Shown: positions 29,826-39,083, counted from the stretch's first letter. The stretch is 64,000 nucleotides of DNA from an uncultured Alsobacter sp. (GCF_945952055.1 NZ_CAMFHB010000011.1:1-64000), one strand, 5' to 3'. Program-made: numbers and translations. Notes: a model not told the origin generated them from the letters alone.

Positions 29826-31484
29826 ATGGCGCAACCAGCGGCCATTCGGAAGACGATGACGATCGGGGAGGGCGGGAGTGTCATCGCCTTCGCCGCCCTC
29901 GCCGTCCTCACGATCATCATTGCGGCGAAGGCCTATACGCCGGCCTACGCCTTTCATGCCTACCTGTTCGCGGCGGGTAGCGTCGCGGCGGTGTTCGCGA
30001 TTTTCAACACCTACTTCGCGCGGTCTGCCGAGCCGGTGCCGCAGGAGATCAACGGGCGCCCGAACTACAACTACGGGCCGATCAAGTTCGCCACCGTGGC
30101 GGCTGTGATCTGGGGCATCGCGGGCTTCACGGTCGGCCTGATCGCCGCCCTGCAGCTCGCCTATCCCGTGCTGAACTTCGACTTCGCCTACTCGAACTTC
30201 GGCCGCCTGCGGCCGCTGCACACGTCGGCGGTGATCTTCGCCTTCGGCGGCAACGTGCTGTTGGCGACGTCCTTCTACGTCGTGCAGCGCACCTGCCACG
30301 CGCGCCTCGCCGGCACGATCGCGCCCTGGTTCGTGATCCTGGGCTACAACTTCTTCATCGTCATCGCCGGCACGGGCTACCTGCTCGGCATCACCCAGGG
30401 CAAGGAATACGCCGAGCCCGAGTGGTACGCCGACCTGTGGCTGACGGTGGTGTGGGTCGTCTACCTGCTCGTCTTCCTGGCCACGATCTGGAAGCGCAAG
30501 GAACCCCACATCTACGTGGCGAACTGGTTCTACCTGGCCTTCATCGTGACCATCGCGATGCTGCACCTGGGTAACAACGCCACGGTTCCGGTGTCGCTCT
30601 TCTCGCCGAAGTCCTACATCGTCTGGTCGGGCGTCCAGGACGCCATGGTCCAGTGGTGGTACGGCCACAACGCGGTGGGCTTCTTCCTGACCGCTGGCTT
30701 CCTGGCCATCATGTACTACTTCGTGCCGAAGCAGGCCAACCGCCCCGTCTACTCGTACCGGCTGTCGATCGTGCACTTCTGGGCGCTGATCTTCATCTAC
30801 ATCTGGGCCGGCCCGCACCACCTGCACTACACGGCGCTGCCCGACTGGGCGCAGACGCTCGGCATGGTGTTCTCGGTCGTGCTGTGGATGCCCTCCTGGG
30901 GCGGCATGATCAACGGCCTCATGACGCTGCAGGGCGCCTGGGACAAGCTGCGGACCGACCCCGTGCTGCGCATGATGGTCGTCTCGCTCGCCTTCTACGG
31001 CATGTCGACCTTCGAAGGTCCGCTGATGTCGATCAAGGCGGTGAACTCGCTGAGCCACTACACCGACTGGACCATCGGCCACGTGCACTCGGGTGCGCTC
31101 GGCTGGGTCGGCTACATCTCCTTCGGCGCCATCTACTGCCTGGTGCCGTGGCTGTGGAACCGCTCGCGGCTCTACTCCCTGAAGCTGGTCAACTGGCACT
31201 TCTGGGTCTCGACGCTGGGCATCGTGCTCTACGTCTCGGCCATGTGGGTCAGCGGCATCCTGCAGGGACTGATGTGGCGCTCCTACACGGGTCGCGGCTT
31301 CCTCGAGTACTCGTTCATCGAGACCACCGAGGCGATGCATCCCTTCTACGTCATTCGCGCCCTCGGCGGCGGACTCTTCGTCCTCGGCGCGCTCATCATG
31401 GCCTACAACATCTGGAAGACGATCACGGCGACCGACCTCGCGGTCGAGCCGGAGGCACGTCCCCAGCTGGTCGCGGCCGAGTAA
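29826..31484 (+). CDS. ccoN: cbb3-type cytochrome c oxidase subunit I
   Basis: 552 residues, about 12 transmembrane helices: the catalytic haem-copper subunit carrying low-spin haem b and the b3-CuB site, which reduces O2 to water with high affinity. Conserved cbb3 features include [16 protein letters not shown] (haem b ligand region), [32 protein letters not shown] and [15 protein letters not shown]. The start at 29826 (MAQPAAIRK) follows AAGGGGACAG; a longer in-frame extension is rejected. First gene of ccoNOQP. Confidence 0.97.
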   Translation: MAQPAAIRKTMTIGEGGSVIAFAALAVLTIIIAAKAYTPAYAFHAYLFAAGSVAAVFAIFNTYFARSAEPVPQEINGRPNYNYGPIKFATVAAVIWGIAGFTVGLIAALQLAYPVLNFDFAYSNFGRLRPLHTSAVIFAFGGNVLLATSFYVVQRTCHARLAGTIAPWFVILGYNFFIVIAGTGYLLGITQGKEYAEPEWYADLWLTVVWVVYLLVFLATIWKRKEPHIYVANWFYLAFIVTIAMLHLGNNATVPVSLFSPKSYIVWSGVQDAMVQWWYGHNAVGFFLTAGFLAIMYYFVPKQANRPVYSYRLSIVHFWALIFIYIWAGPHHLHYTALPDWAQTLGMVFSVVLWMPSWGGMINGLMTLQGAWDKLRTDPVLRMMVVSLAFYGMSTFEGPLMSIKAVNSLSHYTDWTIGHVHSGALGWVGYISFGAIYCLVPWLWNRSRLYSLKLVNWHFWVSTLGIVLYVSAMWVSGILQGLMWRSYTGRGFLEYSFIETTEAMHPFYVIRALGGGLFVLGALIMAYNIWKTITATDLAVEPEARPQLVAAE

Positions 31485-31496
31485 GGGGGCAAGCAC

Positions 31497-32231
31497 ATGT
31501 CCGTTTGGGCCAAGCACCAGGTCTTCGAGAAGAACTCGATCATCCTGATCATCGGCATCCTCCTCGTGGTCGCCATCGGCGGCCTCGTCGAGATCGCCCC
31601 GCTCTACTACCTGAAGAGCACCATCGAAACGGTGCAGGGCGTTCGTCCCTACACCCCGCTCGAGCTCGCCGGCCGCAACATCTACGTGCGGGAGGGGTGC
31701 TACAACTGCCACTCGCAGATGATCCGTCCGCTGCGTGACGAGGTCGAGCGCTACGGCCACTACTCGCTGGCGGCCGAGAGCATGTACGACCATCCCTTCC
31801 AGTGGGGATCGAAGCGCACGGGTCCGGACCTAGCCCGCGTCGGCGGCAAGTACTCCGACGAGTGGCAGCGCGCGCACCTCGTGAACCCGCGTTCGGTCGT
31901 CCCGACCTCGATCATGCCGGGCTATCCCTTCCTGGCGCAGACCAAGCTCGACGCCGACCACATCGCCGAGGACATGCGGACCCAGAAGCTGCTGGGCGTG
32001 CCCTACAGCGACGACATGATCGCCAAGGCCGGAACGGACATCGTCGCGCAGGCGACGCTGGACGACCCGGGCGCGGCCGATCTCGCCAAGCGCTATCCCA
32101 AGGCGCTGGCCCGCGACTTCGACGGCAATCCGGGCGCCATCACCGAGATGGATGCGCTGATCGCCTACCTGCAGATGCTGGGCACGTTGGTCGACTTCAA
32201 GACCTACGACCGCAAAGCCAACGTCCGCTGA
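31497..32231 (+). CDS. ccoO: cbb3 oxidase subunit II (monohaem cytochrome c)
   Basis: 244 residues with one N-terminal membrane helix (about 14-38) and a single haem c site C68-x-x-C71-H72 in [14 protein letters not shown], the diagnostic CcoO motif. The axial methionine is likely in [10 protein letters not shown]. It carries electrons from CcoP to CcoN. Starts 12 bp after ccoN. Confidence 0.97.
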   Translation: MSVWAKHQVFEKNSIILIIGILLVVAIGGLVEIAPLYYLKSTIETVQGVRPYTPLELAGRNIYVREGCYNCHSQMIRPLRDEVERYGHYSLAAESMYDHPFQWGSKRTGPDLARVGGKYSDEWQRAHLVNPRSVVPTSIMPGYPFLAQTKLDADHIAEDMRTQKLLGVPYSDDMIAKAGTDIVAQATLDDPGAADLAKRYPKALARDFDGNPGAITEMDALIAYLQMLGTLVDFKTYDRKANVR

Positions 32232-32242
32232 GGAGCTCCCCC

Positions 32243-32392
32243 ATGACCTATGAATCCGCAGCAGGTTTCGCACAGACCTGGGGGACGGTCGGCTTCGTGG
32301 CCCTGTTCGTCATGGTCCTGATCTACGCGCTCAATCCCAGGAAGAAGGACGAGTTCGACACGGCCGCTCATCTTCCGCTCGAGAAGGACTGA
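32243..32392 (+). CDS. ccoQ: cbb3 oxidase small subunit CcoQ
   Basis: 49 residues with one hydrophobic helix (about 15-30, GTVGFVALFVMVLIYAL) followed by the conserved NPRKKDEFDTAAHLPL tail. CcoQ stabilises the cbb3 complex. The ATG at 32243 follows GAGGAGCTCCCCC, 11 bp after ccoO. Confidence 0.93.
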   Translation: MTYESAAGFAQTWGTVGFVALFVMVLIYALNPRKKDEFDTAAHLPLEKD

Positions 32393-32396
32393 TCCG

Positions 32397-33272
32397 ATGG
32401 CTGCCGAGCAGAACAAGGTGGACTCCCTGACCGGCGTCAGCACGACCGGTCACGACTGGGACGGCATCCACGAACTGAACACGCCGCTGCCGCGCTGGTG
32501 GCTGTGGCTGTTCTACGCGACGATCGTCTGGGCCATCGGCTACGTCATCGCCTATCCGGCGCTGCCGCTCGTCTCCGGCTTCACCAAGGGCGTGCTGGGC
32601 TACGCGAGCCGCGACCAGATCGAATCCGACATGGCCGCCCTCAACCAGCTGCGCGGCGAGAAGGTCGCCGCGCTGGCCAAGACCTCTCCCGCCGACATCG
32701 AGAAGTCGGCGGAGCTGCAGGAAATCGCCCGCGCGGTCGGCAAGGCCGCGTTCGGCAACAACTGCGCGCCGTGCCACGGGCAGGGCGGGGCGGGCAGCAA
32801 GGGCTTCCCGAACCTCGTCGACGACCAGTGGCTGTGGGGCGGCACGCTGGAGAACATCCAGCAGACCATCACCTACGGCATCCGCAACGAGAACGCCGAG
32901 TCCCGGCAGGGCAACATGCCGGCCTTCGGCAAGGACGGCCTGCTGAAGAAGGACGAGATCCCCGTGGTCGCCGCCTATGTCGTGTCGCTGTCCGGCCGCA
33001 AGCCGGAGGGTGCCGCCGACCTGGCCAAGGGCGCGAAGATCTTCGCCGAGAACTGCGCCGCCTGTCACGGCGAGCAGGGCAAGGGGAACCCCGAGGTCGG
33101 GGCGCCGAACCTGACGAGCAACATCTGGCTCTACGGCGGCGACCAGAAGACCATCGAGGAGACCGTCACCAACGGCCGCGGCGGCGTGATGCCGGCGTGG
33201 AACGGCCGCCTCGACGAGGCGACCATCAAGGCCCTGACCGTCTACGTGCACACGCTCAGCGGCGGCAAGTAG
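32397..33272 (+). CDS. ccoP: cbb3 oxidase subunit III (dihaem cytochrome c)
   Basis: 291 residues. N-terminal TGHDWDGIHELNTPLPRWW is the family opening, then a membrane helix (about 35-57) and two cytochrome c domains with haem motifs C123APC126H and C220AAC223H. Receives electrons from soluble cytochrome c or the bc1 branch. Last gene of ccoNOQP; tandem hairpin repeats follow 8 bp after its stop codon. Confidence 0.97.
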   Translation: MAAEQNKVDSLTGVSTTGHDWDGIHELNTPLPRWWLWLFYATIVWAIGYVIAYPALPLVSGFTKGVLGYASRDQIESDMAALNQLRGEKVAALAKTSPADIEKSAELQEIARAVGKAAFGNNCAPCHGQGGAGSKGFPNLVDDQWLWGGTLENIQQTITYGIRNENAESRQGNMPAFGKDGLLKKDEIPVVAAYVVSLSGRKPEGAADLAKGAKIFAENCAACHGEQGKGNPEVGAPNLTSNIWLYGGDQKTIEETVTNGRGGVMPAWNGRLDEATIKALTVYVHTLSGGK

Positions 33273-33279
33273 GCCACGA

Positions 33280-33324
33280 GCATCATCCCGCCAGGTGGAT
33301 ACCGGCTGGCGGACAAGATGATGC
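33280..33324 (+). repeat. Hairpin repeat unit 1 (45 bp)
   Basis: GCATCAT and CCGCCAG on the left pair with CTGGCGG and ATGATGC on the right around a loop containing GGATACC. The 10-bp spacer GGAAGACCAA follows. Units 1 and 2 together form a dimer that is duplicated as units 3 and 4. Confidence 0.85.
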
Positions 33325-33334
33325 GGAAGACCAA

Positions 33335-33380
33335 GCATCATCCCGCCAGGTGGATACCGGCTGGCGGACCAAGATGATGC
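33335..33380 (+). repeat. Hairpin repeat unit 2 (46 bp)
   Basis: Same as unit 1 except for one inserted C (GGACCAAGATGATGC instead of GGACAAGATGATGC). The spacer after it is GGAAGACCGA. Confidence 0.85.
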
Positions 33381-33390
33381 GGAAGACCGA

Positions 33391-33435
33391 GCATCATCCC
33401 GCCAGGTGGATACCGGCTGGCGGACAAGATGATGC
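33391..33435 (+). repeat. Hairpin repeat unit 3 (45 bp)
   Basis: Identical to unit 1 including the one-base-shorter right arm and the following GGAAGACCAA spacer. This shows that the 111-bp pair of units 1-2 was duplicated as a block. Confidence 0.85.
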
Positions 33436-33445
33436 GGAAGACCAA

Positions 33446-33491
33446 GCATCATCCCGCCAGGTGGATACCGGCTGGCGGACCAAGATGATGC
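33446..33491 (+). repeat. Hairpin repeat unit 4 (46 bp)
   Basis: Identical to unit 2. The array ends here; the following sequence is the unrelated hairpin before ccoG. Confidence 0.85.
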
Positions 33492-33500
33492 GCAACGACA

Positions 33501-33532
33501 GGAGTTCCGGCGTCGGAGAGCGCCGGAACTCC
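33501..33532 (+). terminator. Strong hairpin before ccoG
   Basis: GGAGTTCCGGCG, 8-base loop, CGCCGGAACTCC: a perfect 12-bp stem located 33 bp before the ccoG start. No T-run follows. Likely a terminator or mRNA-stability element separating ccoNOQP from ccoGHIS. Confidence 0.55.
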
Positions 33533-33564
33533 CGCTTCCCCCCGATCTCTCCGAAGGTTCGATC

Positions 33565-35040
33565 ATGTCCAGCGTCGAGGGGCCAGCTCCGGCCGGCCAG
33601 TCCGAGGTCGACGACGTCCCGCTTTATGCCGCGCGCAAGGAGATCTATCCGGCCGCGGTGAAGGGGACGTTTCGCACCATCAAGTGGATCATCCTGGTCG
33701 TCACCCTGGGCATCTACTACTTCCTGCCGTTCCTGCGCTGGGACCGAGGCCCCAACGCGCCCGACCAGGCGATCCTGCTCGACCTCGGCAACCGGCGCTT
33801 CTACTTCTTCTTCGTCGAGATCTGGCCGCAGGAGCTCTACTACGTCACGGGCCTCCTGGTGCTGGCGGCCCTCATGCTGTTCCTCATGAACGCGGTGGCC
33901 GGCCGCATGTGGTGCGGCTACCTGTGCCCGCAGACGGTCTGGACCGATCTCTTCTACGCCGTCGAGCGCCTGATCGAGGGCGACCGCCGCACGCAGATCC
34001 GCAAGGCGGAAAGCGGCCGCTGGGATCTCGAGCGCATCTCCGAGAAGGTCCTCAAGCACACCCTGTGGCTGATGATCGCCTGGTGGACCGGCGGCGCCTG
34101 GGTGCTCTACTTCGCCGACGCGCCCACGCTGGTGCGCGAACTCGCGACCTTCCAGGCGCCCATGGTGGCCTATGTCTGGATCGCGATCCTCACCTTCACC
34201 ACCTACGCGCTGGCCGGCTGGATGCGCGAGCAGGTCTGCCTCTACATGTGCCCCTGGCCGCGCATCCAGGCGGCGCTGACGGACGAGCACGCGCTCAACG
34301 TCACCTACCGCTACGACCGCGGGGAGCCGCGCCTGTCGGTGAAGAAGGCCGAGGCCGCCCGCGCGCGCGGCGAGACGGTGGGCGACTGCGTCGACTGCAA
34401 CCAGTGCGTCAATGTCTGCCCGACGGGCGTCGACATCCGTGACGGCATGCAGATGGGCTGCATCCAGTGCGGCCTGTGCATCGACGCCTGCGACAACGTA
34501 ATGGCCAAGATCGGCCGTCCCACGGGGCTCATCGCCTACGACACGGACGTCAACGTCCAGCGCCGCATCGACCGCCAGGAACCGGTCATCAAGATCGTCC
34601 GGCCGCGCACCATCCTCTACGTGGTGCTGATCGCCCTCGTCGGCGGCTTCATGGGCTGGCAGATGCTCACCCGCACGACGCTCGACGTCAGCGCCCTGCA
34701 CGACCGCAATCCGTTGTTCGTGCGGCTGGCCGACGGCTCGATCCGCAATGCCTTCACGGTCCGGCTCAGCAACAAGACGCTGGAGACCCGTCCCTTCCGC
34801 CTGGAACTGATCGGCCTCGCCGACGCGACCATGGAGGTGGCGGGCCTGCCGCACATGGCCGAGCGCTCCGCCCTTCTCGAGGTCGGGCCCGACCAGACCC
34901 GCGAGCTGCGCGTCCTCGTCACCGTGCCCAGGAGCGCGGGCGACGTCGACCGCTCCATCCGCTTCCGCCTCACCGACGTGGTGAGCGGCGCCACGGCTTC
35001 GGCCAACGACTTCTTCCACGGATCCGGGAGTGCCCCATGA
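33565..35040 (+). CDS. ccoG: CcoG (FixG/RdxA), polyferredoxin copper reductase for cbb3 assembly
   Basis: 491 residues. Membrane helices in the first half, including the RMWCGYLCPQTVWTDL motif, then a double 4Fe-4S ferredoxin region with Cys275, 278, 281, 285 and Cys299, 302, 305, 309, then a C-terminal Ig-like periplasmic domain. CcoG reduces Cu(II) during cbb3 assembly. Its stop overlaps ccoH (ATGA), so ccoGHIS forms a coupled unit. Confidence 0.96.
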   Translation: MSSVEGPAPAGQSEVDDVPLYAARKEIYPAAVKGTFRTIKWIILVVTLGIYYFLPFLRWDRGPNAPDQAILLDLGNRRFYFFFVEIWPQELYYVTGLLVLAALMLFLMNAVAGRMWCGYLCPQTVWTDLFYAVERLIEGDRRTQIRKAESGRWDLERISEKVLKHTLWLMIAWWTGGAWVLYFADAPTLVRELATFQAPMVAYVWIAILTFTTYALAGWMREQVCLYMCPWPRIQAALTDEHALNVTYRYDRGEPRLSVKKAEAARARGETVGDCVDCNQCVNVCPTGVDIRDGMQMGCIQCGLCIDACDNVMAKIGRPTGLIAYDTDVNVQRRIDRQEPVIKIVRPRTILYVVLIALVGGFMGWQMLTRTTLDVSALHDRNPLFVRLADGSIRNAFTVRLSNKTLETRPFRLELIGLADATMEVAGLPHMAERSALLEVGPDQTRELRVLVTVPRSAGDVDRSIRFRLTDVVSGATASANDFFHGSGSAP

Positions 35041-35582
35041 CCCAGCGCCTGTCCCTTGCCGGTGCCCGTCTGCGCGAGCCTGAAACGCCGGCCGGCCGCA
35101 ACGGCTTCCGGCTCACCGGCAAGCACGTCATCGTCATGTTCGCGCTGTTCTTCGCCGTGGTGCTGGCGGTCAACGTGGTCATGATGCGCATCGCCATCAC
35201 GACCTTCAGCGGCGTGGAGAGCGAGACGCCCTACAAGAACGGCCTCGCCTACAACACCCGCCTCGATGCGGCCAGGCAGCAGGCGGCGCTGGGCTGGAGC
35301 GTCGACGCGCGCGTGCAGCGCACCGATGACGGACACGTGTCCGTCTCGGTGGAGGCCAGGGACAAGGCGGGCCGGGCCATCACCGACCTGACCGGCGTCG
35401 TCCGCTTCGAGCGCCCGACCGACAAGCGGCTGGACCGCGAGACGGCGATCGCCCCGGGCGGGGCCGGCCGCTACACGGCGGAGCTCGACGGGATCGGCGT
35501 GGGCGTGTGGGAGGTGGTCGTCCTCTTCGGCGAGGGCGGCCCGACCGAGTTCGAGTCCCGCAACCGCATCGAGTTGCACTGA
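35037..35582 (+). CDS. ccoH: CcoH (FixH), cbb3 assembly protein
   Basis: 181 residues. A cytoplasmic N-terminus with FRLTGKHVIVMF, one membrane helix (about 35-58) with VNVVMMRIAITTFSGVE, and a periplasmic FixH domain. Needed for stable cbb3 complex formation. The ATG overlaps the ccoG stop; ccoI follows after 28 bp. Confidence 0.93.
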   Translation: MTQRLSLAGARLREPETPAGRNGFRLTGKHVIVMFALFFAVVLAVNVVMMRIAITTFSGVESETPYKNGLAYNTRLDAARQQAALGWSVDARVQRTDDGHVSVSVEARDKAGRAITDLTGVVRFERPTDKRLDRETAIAPGGAGRYTAELDGIGVGVWEVVVLFGEGGPTEFESRNRIELH

Positions 35583-35610
35583 CGGGGGAAGGCTGTCCCG
35601 GGAGGGGATC

Positions 35611-37854
35611 ATGGCCGGCATCGACTACTCCGCGCTCGTCGAGCGCAAGCCGGATGGAACCAGCCACCTCGATCTCGCGATCGAGGGCATCACCTGCGCC
35701 GCCTGCATCGGCGACATCGAGCACGGCCTGGCCGGCATTCCCGGGCTCGGCCGTGCACGCCTCAACTACACCAACCGCCGCCTGGCGGTGGACTGGACCG
35801 CGGACGCGCTGGAGCCGGCCGCCGTCGTCGCGCGCCTCGAGGAGCTCGGCTACAAGGCCCATCCGTTCGAGCCGTCGCGCGAGGAGCAGGTCGAGGCGGA
35901 GGAAATGCGCTTCCTCATCCGCTGCCTCGCCGTCGCCGGCTTCGCCGCGATGAACATCATGCTGTTGTCGGTCTCGGTGTGGTCCGGCAACGTCACGGAC
36001 ATCTCGGACGAGACCCGCGACCTGTTCCACTGGGTCTCGGCCCTGATCGCCCTGCCGGCCGCCGCCTTTGCCGGCCAGCCGTTCTTCCGGAACGCCTCGC
36101 GGGCCATCCGCAACCGCTCGATGACGATGGACGTGCCCATCACGCTGGGCGTGTCGCTGGCGCTGGGCATGTCGGTCTACGAGACGGCCCATCACGCCCA
36201 CCACGCCTATTTCGACAGCGCCGTGATGCTGCTGTTCTTCCTCCTGCTCGGGCGGGTGCTCGACCAGGTGATGCGCCGCAAGACGCGTGCGGTGGCCGGC
36301 AACCTGCTGGCCCTGCGCGCCGACACAGCCGCCGTGCTCGATGCCGACGGCGGCGTTCGCGAACTGCCGGTCAAGGCGGTGAAGCCGGGCGACCTCGTCC
36401 TGGTCCGCCCCGGCGACCGGCTCGCGGTGGACGGCGAAGTCGTCGCCGGCGTGTCGGAGGTCGACGCGAGCCTCGTGACCGGCGAAACGATGCGCGAGAC
36501 GGCGGACGTCGGATCGCTCGTCTATGCCGGCACGGTGAACGTCACCGGCGCCCTCACCGTGCGCGTCACCGCGGCGGCGGAAGGCACCCTGCTGCAGGAG
36601 ATCAACCGGCTCGTCGAAACGGCGTCCTCGGCCCGCTCGCGCTATCTCCGCCTCGCGGACAGGGCGGCCCGCATCTATTCGCCGATCGTCCACCTCACGG
36701 CCCTGCTCACGGCCATCGGCTGGGCCATGGCCGGCGCCGGCCTGCACGACGCGCTGATCACCGCCATCGCGGTCCTCATCATCACCTGCCCCTGCGCCCT
36801 CGCGCTCGCCGTTCCGGCGACCCAGGTCGTGGCGTCCGGCCACCTCTTCAAGGCGGGGGTGCTGCTGCAGGCCGGCGACGCCATCGAGCGCATGGCGGAG
36901 TGCGACACGATCGTCTTCGACAAGACGGGCACGCTCACGACGCCGGAGCCGCGCATCGCCAATGCCGCCGCGATCCCGGCCGACCTCCTGGCGCTCGCCG
37001 GCAGGCTCGCTGTGTCGAGCCGCCATCCGCTTGCCTCCACCATCCGCGGCGAGGCGCGCGGCCGTCGCCCCCTCGACGCCGTTGTCGAGGAAGCCGGCCA
37101 TGGCGTTCGCGCCCTGGTCGACGGCACGGAGGCAAGGCTCGGCAGCGCCGCGTTCTGCGGCGCGGAGGCCGAGGCGGAGGCCGCTCTGCGCGAGCATCCC
37201 GACGCGACCGTCATGGCCTGCGCCTGGGGCGGACGGAAGGCCGTGATCCTGCTCCATCAGGTGCTCCGGCCGGATGCGCTCGAGGTCGTTCGCGGCCTCG
37301 CCGCGCGGGGCTATCGCCTGGCGATCCTGTCGGGCGACAGGGAACGGCCCGTCGCCGCCGCCGCGGCCGCGCTCGGCATCGACGCCTGGCGCGCCGGCCT
37401 GAAGCCGGCCGACAAGATTGCGGCGCTGGAGGCCATGGCGGCCGAGGGTCGCCGCGTGCTGATGGTCGGCGACGGCCTCAACGATGCGCCCGCGCTGGCC
37501 GCGGCGCACGCGTCGCTCTCCCCGGTCACCGCGGCCCACCTGGCGCAGGCCTCGGCCGACGGCCTCTTCCTGGGAGACCGCCTGGCGCCGGTGGCCGGTG
37601 CCGTGTCGATCGCGCGGCGCGCCGTCGCGATCATGCGGCAGAACCTCTGGTTCGCCGTGCTCTACAATCTCGTGGCGGTTCCGCTGGCGATCGCCGGCTT
37701 CGTCACGCCGCTGATCGCCGCCGCGGCCATGTCCGGTTCGTCGATCATCGTCACGATCAACGCGCTTCGCGCCCGGCCCGGCCGGACGGCGGGCGCGCCG
37801 TCTGCGGCTCCGGGCTTGATCCCGGCGCGCCGCGGGGCGACGGTGGCGGCATGA
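35611..37854 (+). CDS. ccoI: CcoI (FixI), copper-transporting P1B-type ATPase
   Basis: 747 residues. N-terminal metal-binding domain with C29AAC32, eight expected membrane helices, the transport motif Cys393-Pro-Cys395, the phosphorylated Asp437 in DKTGTLT, and GDGLNDAP at about 620. Exports copper to the periplasm for CuB loading of CcoN. Start at 35611 follows GGGAGGGGATC. The stop overlaps ccoS. Confidence 0.96.
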   Translation: MAGIDYSALVERKPDGTSHLDLAIEGITCAACIGDIEHGLAGIPGLGRARLNYTNRRLAVDWTADALEPAAVVARLEELGYKAHPFEPSREEQVEAEEMRFLIRCLAVAGFAAMNIMLLSVSVWSGNVTDISDETRDLFHWVSALIALPAAAFAGQPFFRNASRAIRNRSMTMDVPITLGVSLALGMSVYETAHHAHHAYFDSAVMLLFFLLLGRVLDQVMRRKTRAVAGNLLALRADTAAVLDADGGVRELPVKAVKPGDLVLVRPGDRLAVDGEVVAGVSEVDASLVTGETMRETADVGSLVYAGTVNVTGALTVRVTAAAEGTLLQEINRLVETASSARSRYLRLADRAARIYSPIVHLTALLTAIGWAMAGAGLHDALITAIAVLIITCPCALALAVPATQVVASGHLFKAGVLLQAGDAIERMAECDTIVFDKTGTLTTPEPRIANAAAIPADLLALAGRLAVSSRHPLASTIRGEARGRRPLDAVVEEAGHGVRALVDGTEARLGSAAFCGAEAEAEAALREHPDATVMACAWGGRKAVILLHQVLRPDALEVVRGLAARGYRLAILSGDRERPVAAAAAALGIDAWRAGLKPADKIAALEAMAAEGRRVLMVGDGLNDAPALAAAHASLSPVTAAHLAQASADGLFLGDRLAPVAGAVSIARRAVAIMRQNLWFAVLYNLVAVPLAIAGFVTPLIAAAAMSGSSIIVTINALRARPGRTAGAPSAAPGLIPARRGATVAA

Positions 37855-38003
37855 ACGTCATCGTCTACCTCCTCCCGATCGCCCTCGCCCTGGGCCTGAC
37901 CGCCCTGGGAGCGTTCCTCTGGTCGCTGAAGAGCGGCCAGTACGACGATCTGGACGGGGCCGGGGCGCGCATCCTGGACGACGACGACATCCGCAAGGAC
38001 TGA
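37851..38003 (+). CDS. ccoS: CcoS (FixS), cbb3 maturation protein
   Basis: 50 residues: one membrane helix (about 4-24) then LKSGQYDDLDGAGARILDDD, the conserved FixS tail. Required for cofactor insertion into cbb3. The ATG overlaps the ccoI stop as ATGA. Last gene of the assembly operon. Confidence 0.95.
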   Translation: MNVIVYLLPIALALGLTALGAFLWSLKSGQYDDLDGAGARILDDDDIRKD

Positions 38004-38119
38004 GCGGACCAACCGTCGGATTCGCGTTCCCCCTTTTCCGCGCGACACCCTAAGAATAGGCGCCAGGGAGTCGGGCCGCATCCGGCTGCCGCGAGAGGGC
38101 TCGTTGTGGAGGAGCGCGG

Positions 38120-38866
38120 ATGGGACGCCTGAACGGAAAAGTCGCGATCGTGACGGGGGCTGGACAGGGTTTCGGGCAGGGTATCGCCGAGACCTTCGCC
38201 CGGGAGGGCGCGATCGTCGCGGTCGTCGACATCGACATCGAGAAGGCGCGCGCCGTGGCCAGGGGCATGGGTGACGCGCTGGCGCTGCAGTGCGACGTCT
38301 CCAAGGCCTCCGATGTCGAGGCCTGCGTCGCGACGACGCTCAACAGCCACGGCCGCGTCGACATCGTCGTCAACAATGCCGGGATCTCCCACCGCAACCA
38401 GCCGATGCTCGACGTGGGCGAGGAGGAGTTCGACCGCGTGTTCGCGGTGAACGTGAAGTCGATCTACCTGTTCGCCAGGGCCGCGGTGCCGGTCATGCGG
38501 CGGCAGGGCGGCGGCGTGATCCTCAACATCGGCTCGACCGCGGGGATCAGGCCGCGGCCCGGGCTCACCTGGTACAACGCCTCCAAGGGCGCCGTGAACC
38601 TGATGTCGAAGTCGATGGCCGTGGAACTGGCGCCGGACCGGATCCGCGTCAACGCCATCGCGCCCGTCGCGGGCGAGACGCCGCTGCTGGCGACCTTCAT
38701 GGGCGAGGACACGCCGGAAAAGCGGGCGGCCTTCCGCGCCTCGATCCCGTGGGGACGCCTGTCCACCCCCGACGACATCGCCAAGGCCGCCGTCTACCTG
38801 TGCTCGGACGATGCCGAGATGGTGACGGGCGAAGTCCTGCAGGTCGACGGCGGGCGCTGCATCTGA
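38120..38866 (+). CDS. Short-chain dehydrogenase/reductase
   Basis: 248 residues, classical SDR. Cofactor motif TGAGQGFGQG at about 12-21, an Asp (Asp37) after the second strand that suggests NAD preference, NNAG at 85-88, and the catalytic residues Ser139, Tyr152 and Lys156. Close in layout to FabG and glucose 1-dehydrogenase-type enzymes; substrate not assignable. Start at 38120 follows GGAGGAGCGCGG. Stands alone, 116 bp after ccoS. Confidence 0.88.
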   Translation: MGRLNGKVAIVTGAGQGFGQGIAETFAREGAIVAVVDIDIEKARAVARGMGDALALQCDVSKASDVEACVATTLNSHGRVDIVVNNAGISHRNQPMLDVGEEEFDRVFAVNVKSIYLFARAAVPVMRRQGGGVILNIGSTAGIRPRPGLTWYNASKGAVNLMSKSMAVELAPDRIRVNAIAPVAGETPLLATFMGEDTPEKRAAFRASIPWGRLSTPDDIAKAAVYLCSDDAEMVTGEVLQVDGGRCI

Positions 38867-38939
38867 GGCCAGCTCCGGAAGGGGGCAATTGCGCTCCCGG
38901 CCCGTGCCGGGGAAGGAGTCCGCGTTTCTGCCTCCGGGA

Positions 38940-38979
38940 CAAAAAGAAAGCCCCGCGGACGGGTCGGGTCCGGCGGGGC
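38940..38979 (-). terminator. Minus-strand intrinsic terminator with no upstream gene on that strand
   Basis: Hairpin arms GCCCCGC+GGAC (38950-38960) and GTCC+GCGGGGC (38968-38979, one bulged G). On the minus strand it is followed by CTTTCTTTTTG. The nearest minus-strand gene upstream ends at 40011, beyond a plus-strand gene, so the terminator likely serves a short local transcript. Confidence 0.7.
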
Positions 38980-39033
38980 GAAGGGGGTCAGGGGTCGTCA
39001 GGTCTGGCGAAGGGCTGGCCCCTCGTCATGTGA
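38940..39033 (-). ncRNA. Candidate small RNA (boundaries tentative)
   Basis: Inferred from the orphan terminator and a possible -10 TAGTGT on the minus strand (39042-39037). The 5' end near 39033 is a guess. The transcript would be about 90 nt, C-rich, with several CCCCU/CCCUU stretches before the terminator hairpin. No match to a known RNA family recognised. Confidence 0.3.
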
Positions 39034-39059
39034 AAGACACTAGGCCGCCGCTCGCCGAC

Positions 39060-39083
39060 GCGATGTGCGATTTCGCACATCGC
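39060..39083. promoter_or_regulatory. Perfect 24-bp inverted repeat, operator-like
   Basis: GCGATGTGCGA-TT-TCGCACATCGC, perfect 11-bp arms around two bases. The core TGTGC-N6-GCACA has the spacing of CRP/FNR-family sites. It sits where the -35 region of the candidate small RNA would be. The cognate regulator is unknown. Confidence 0.55.

Noticed and set aside
33280-33491. Possible CRISPR array
   Set aside because: Spacers are only 10 bp and nearly identical, each repeat is itself a hairpin, and there are no cas genes. It is a tandem palindromic repeat.
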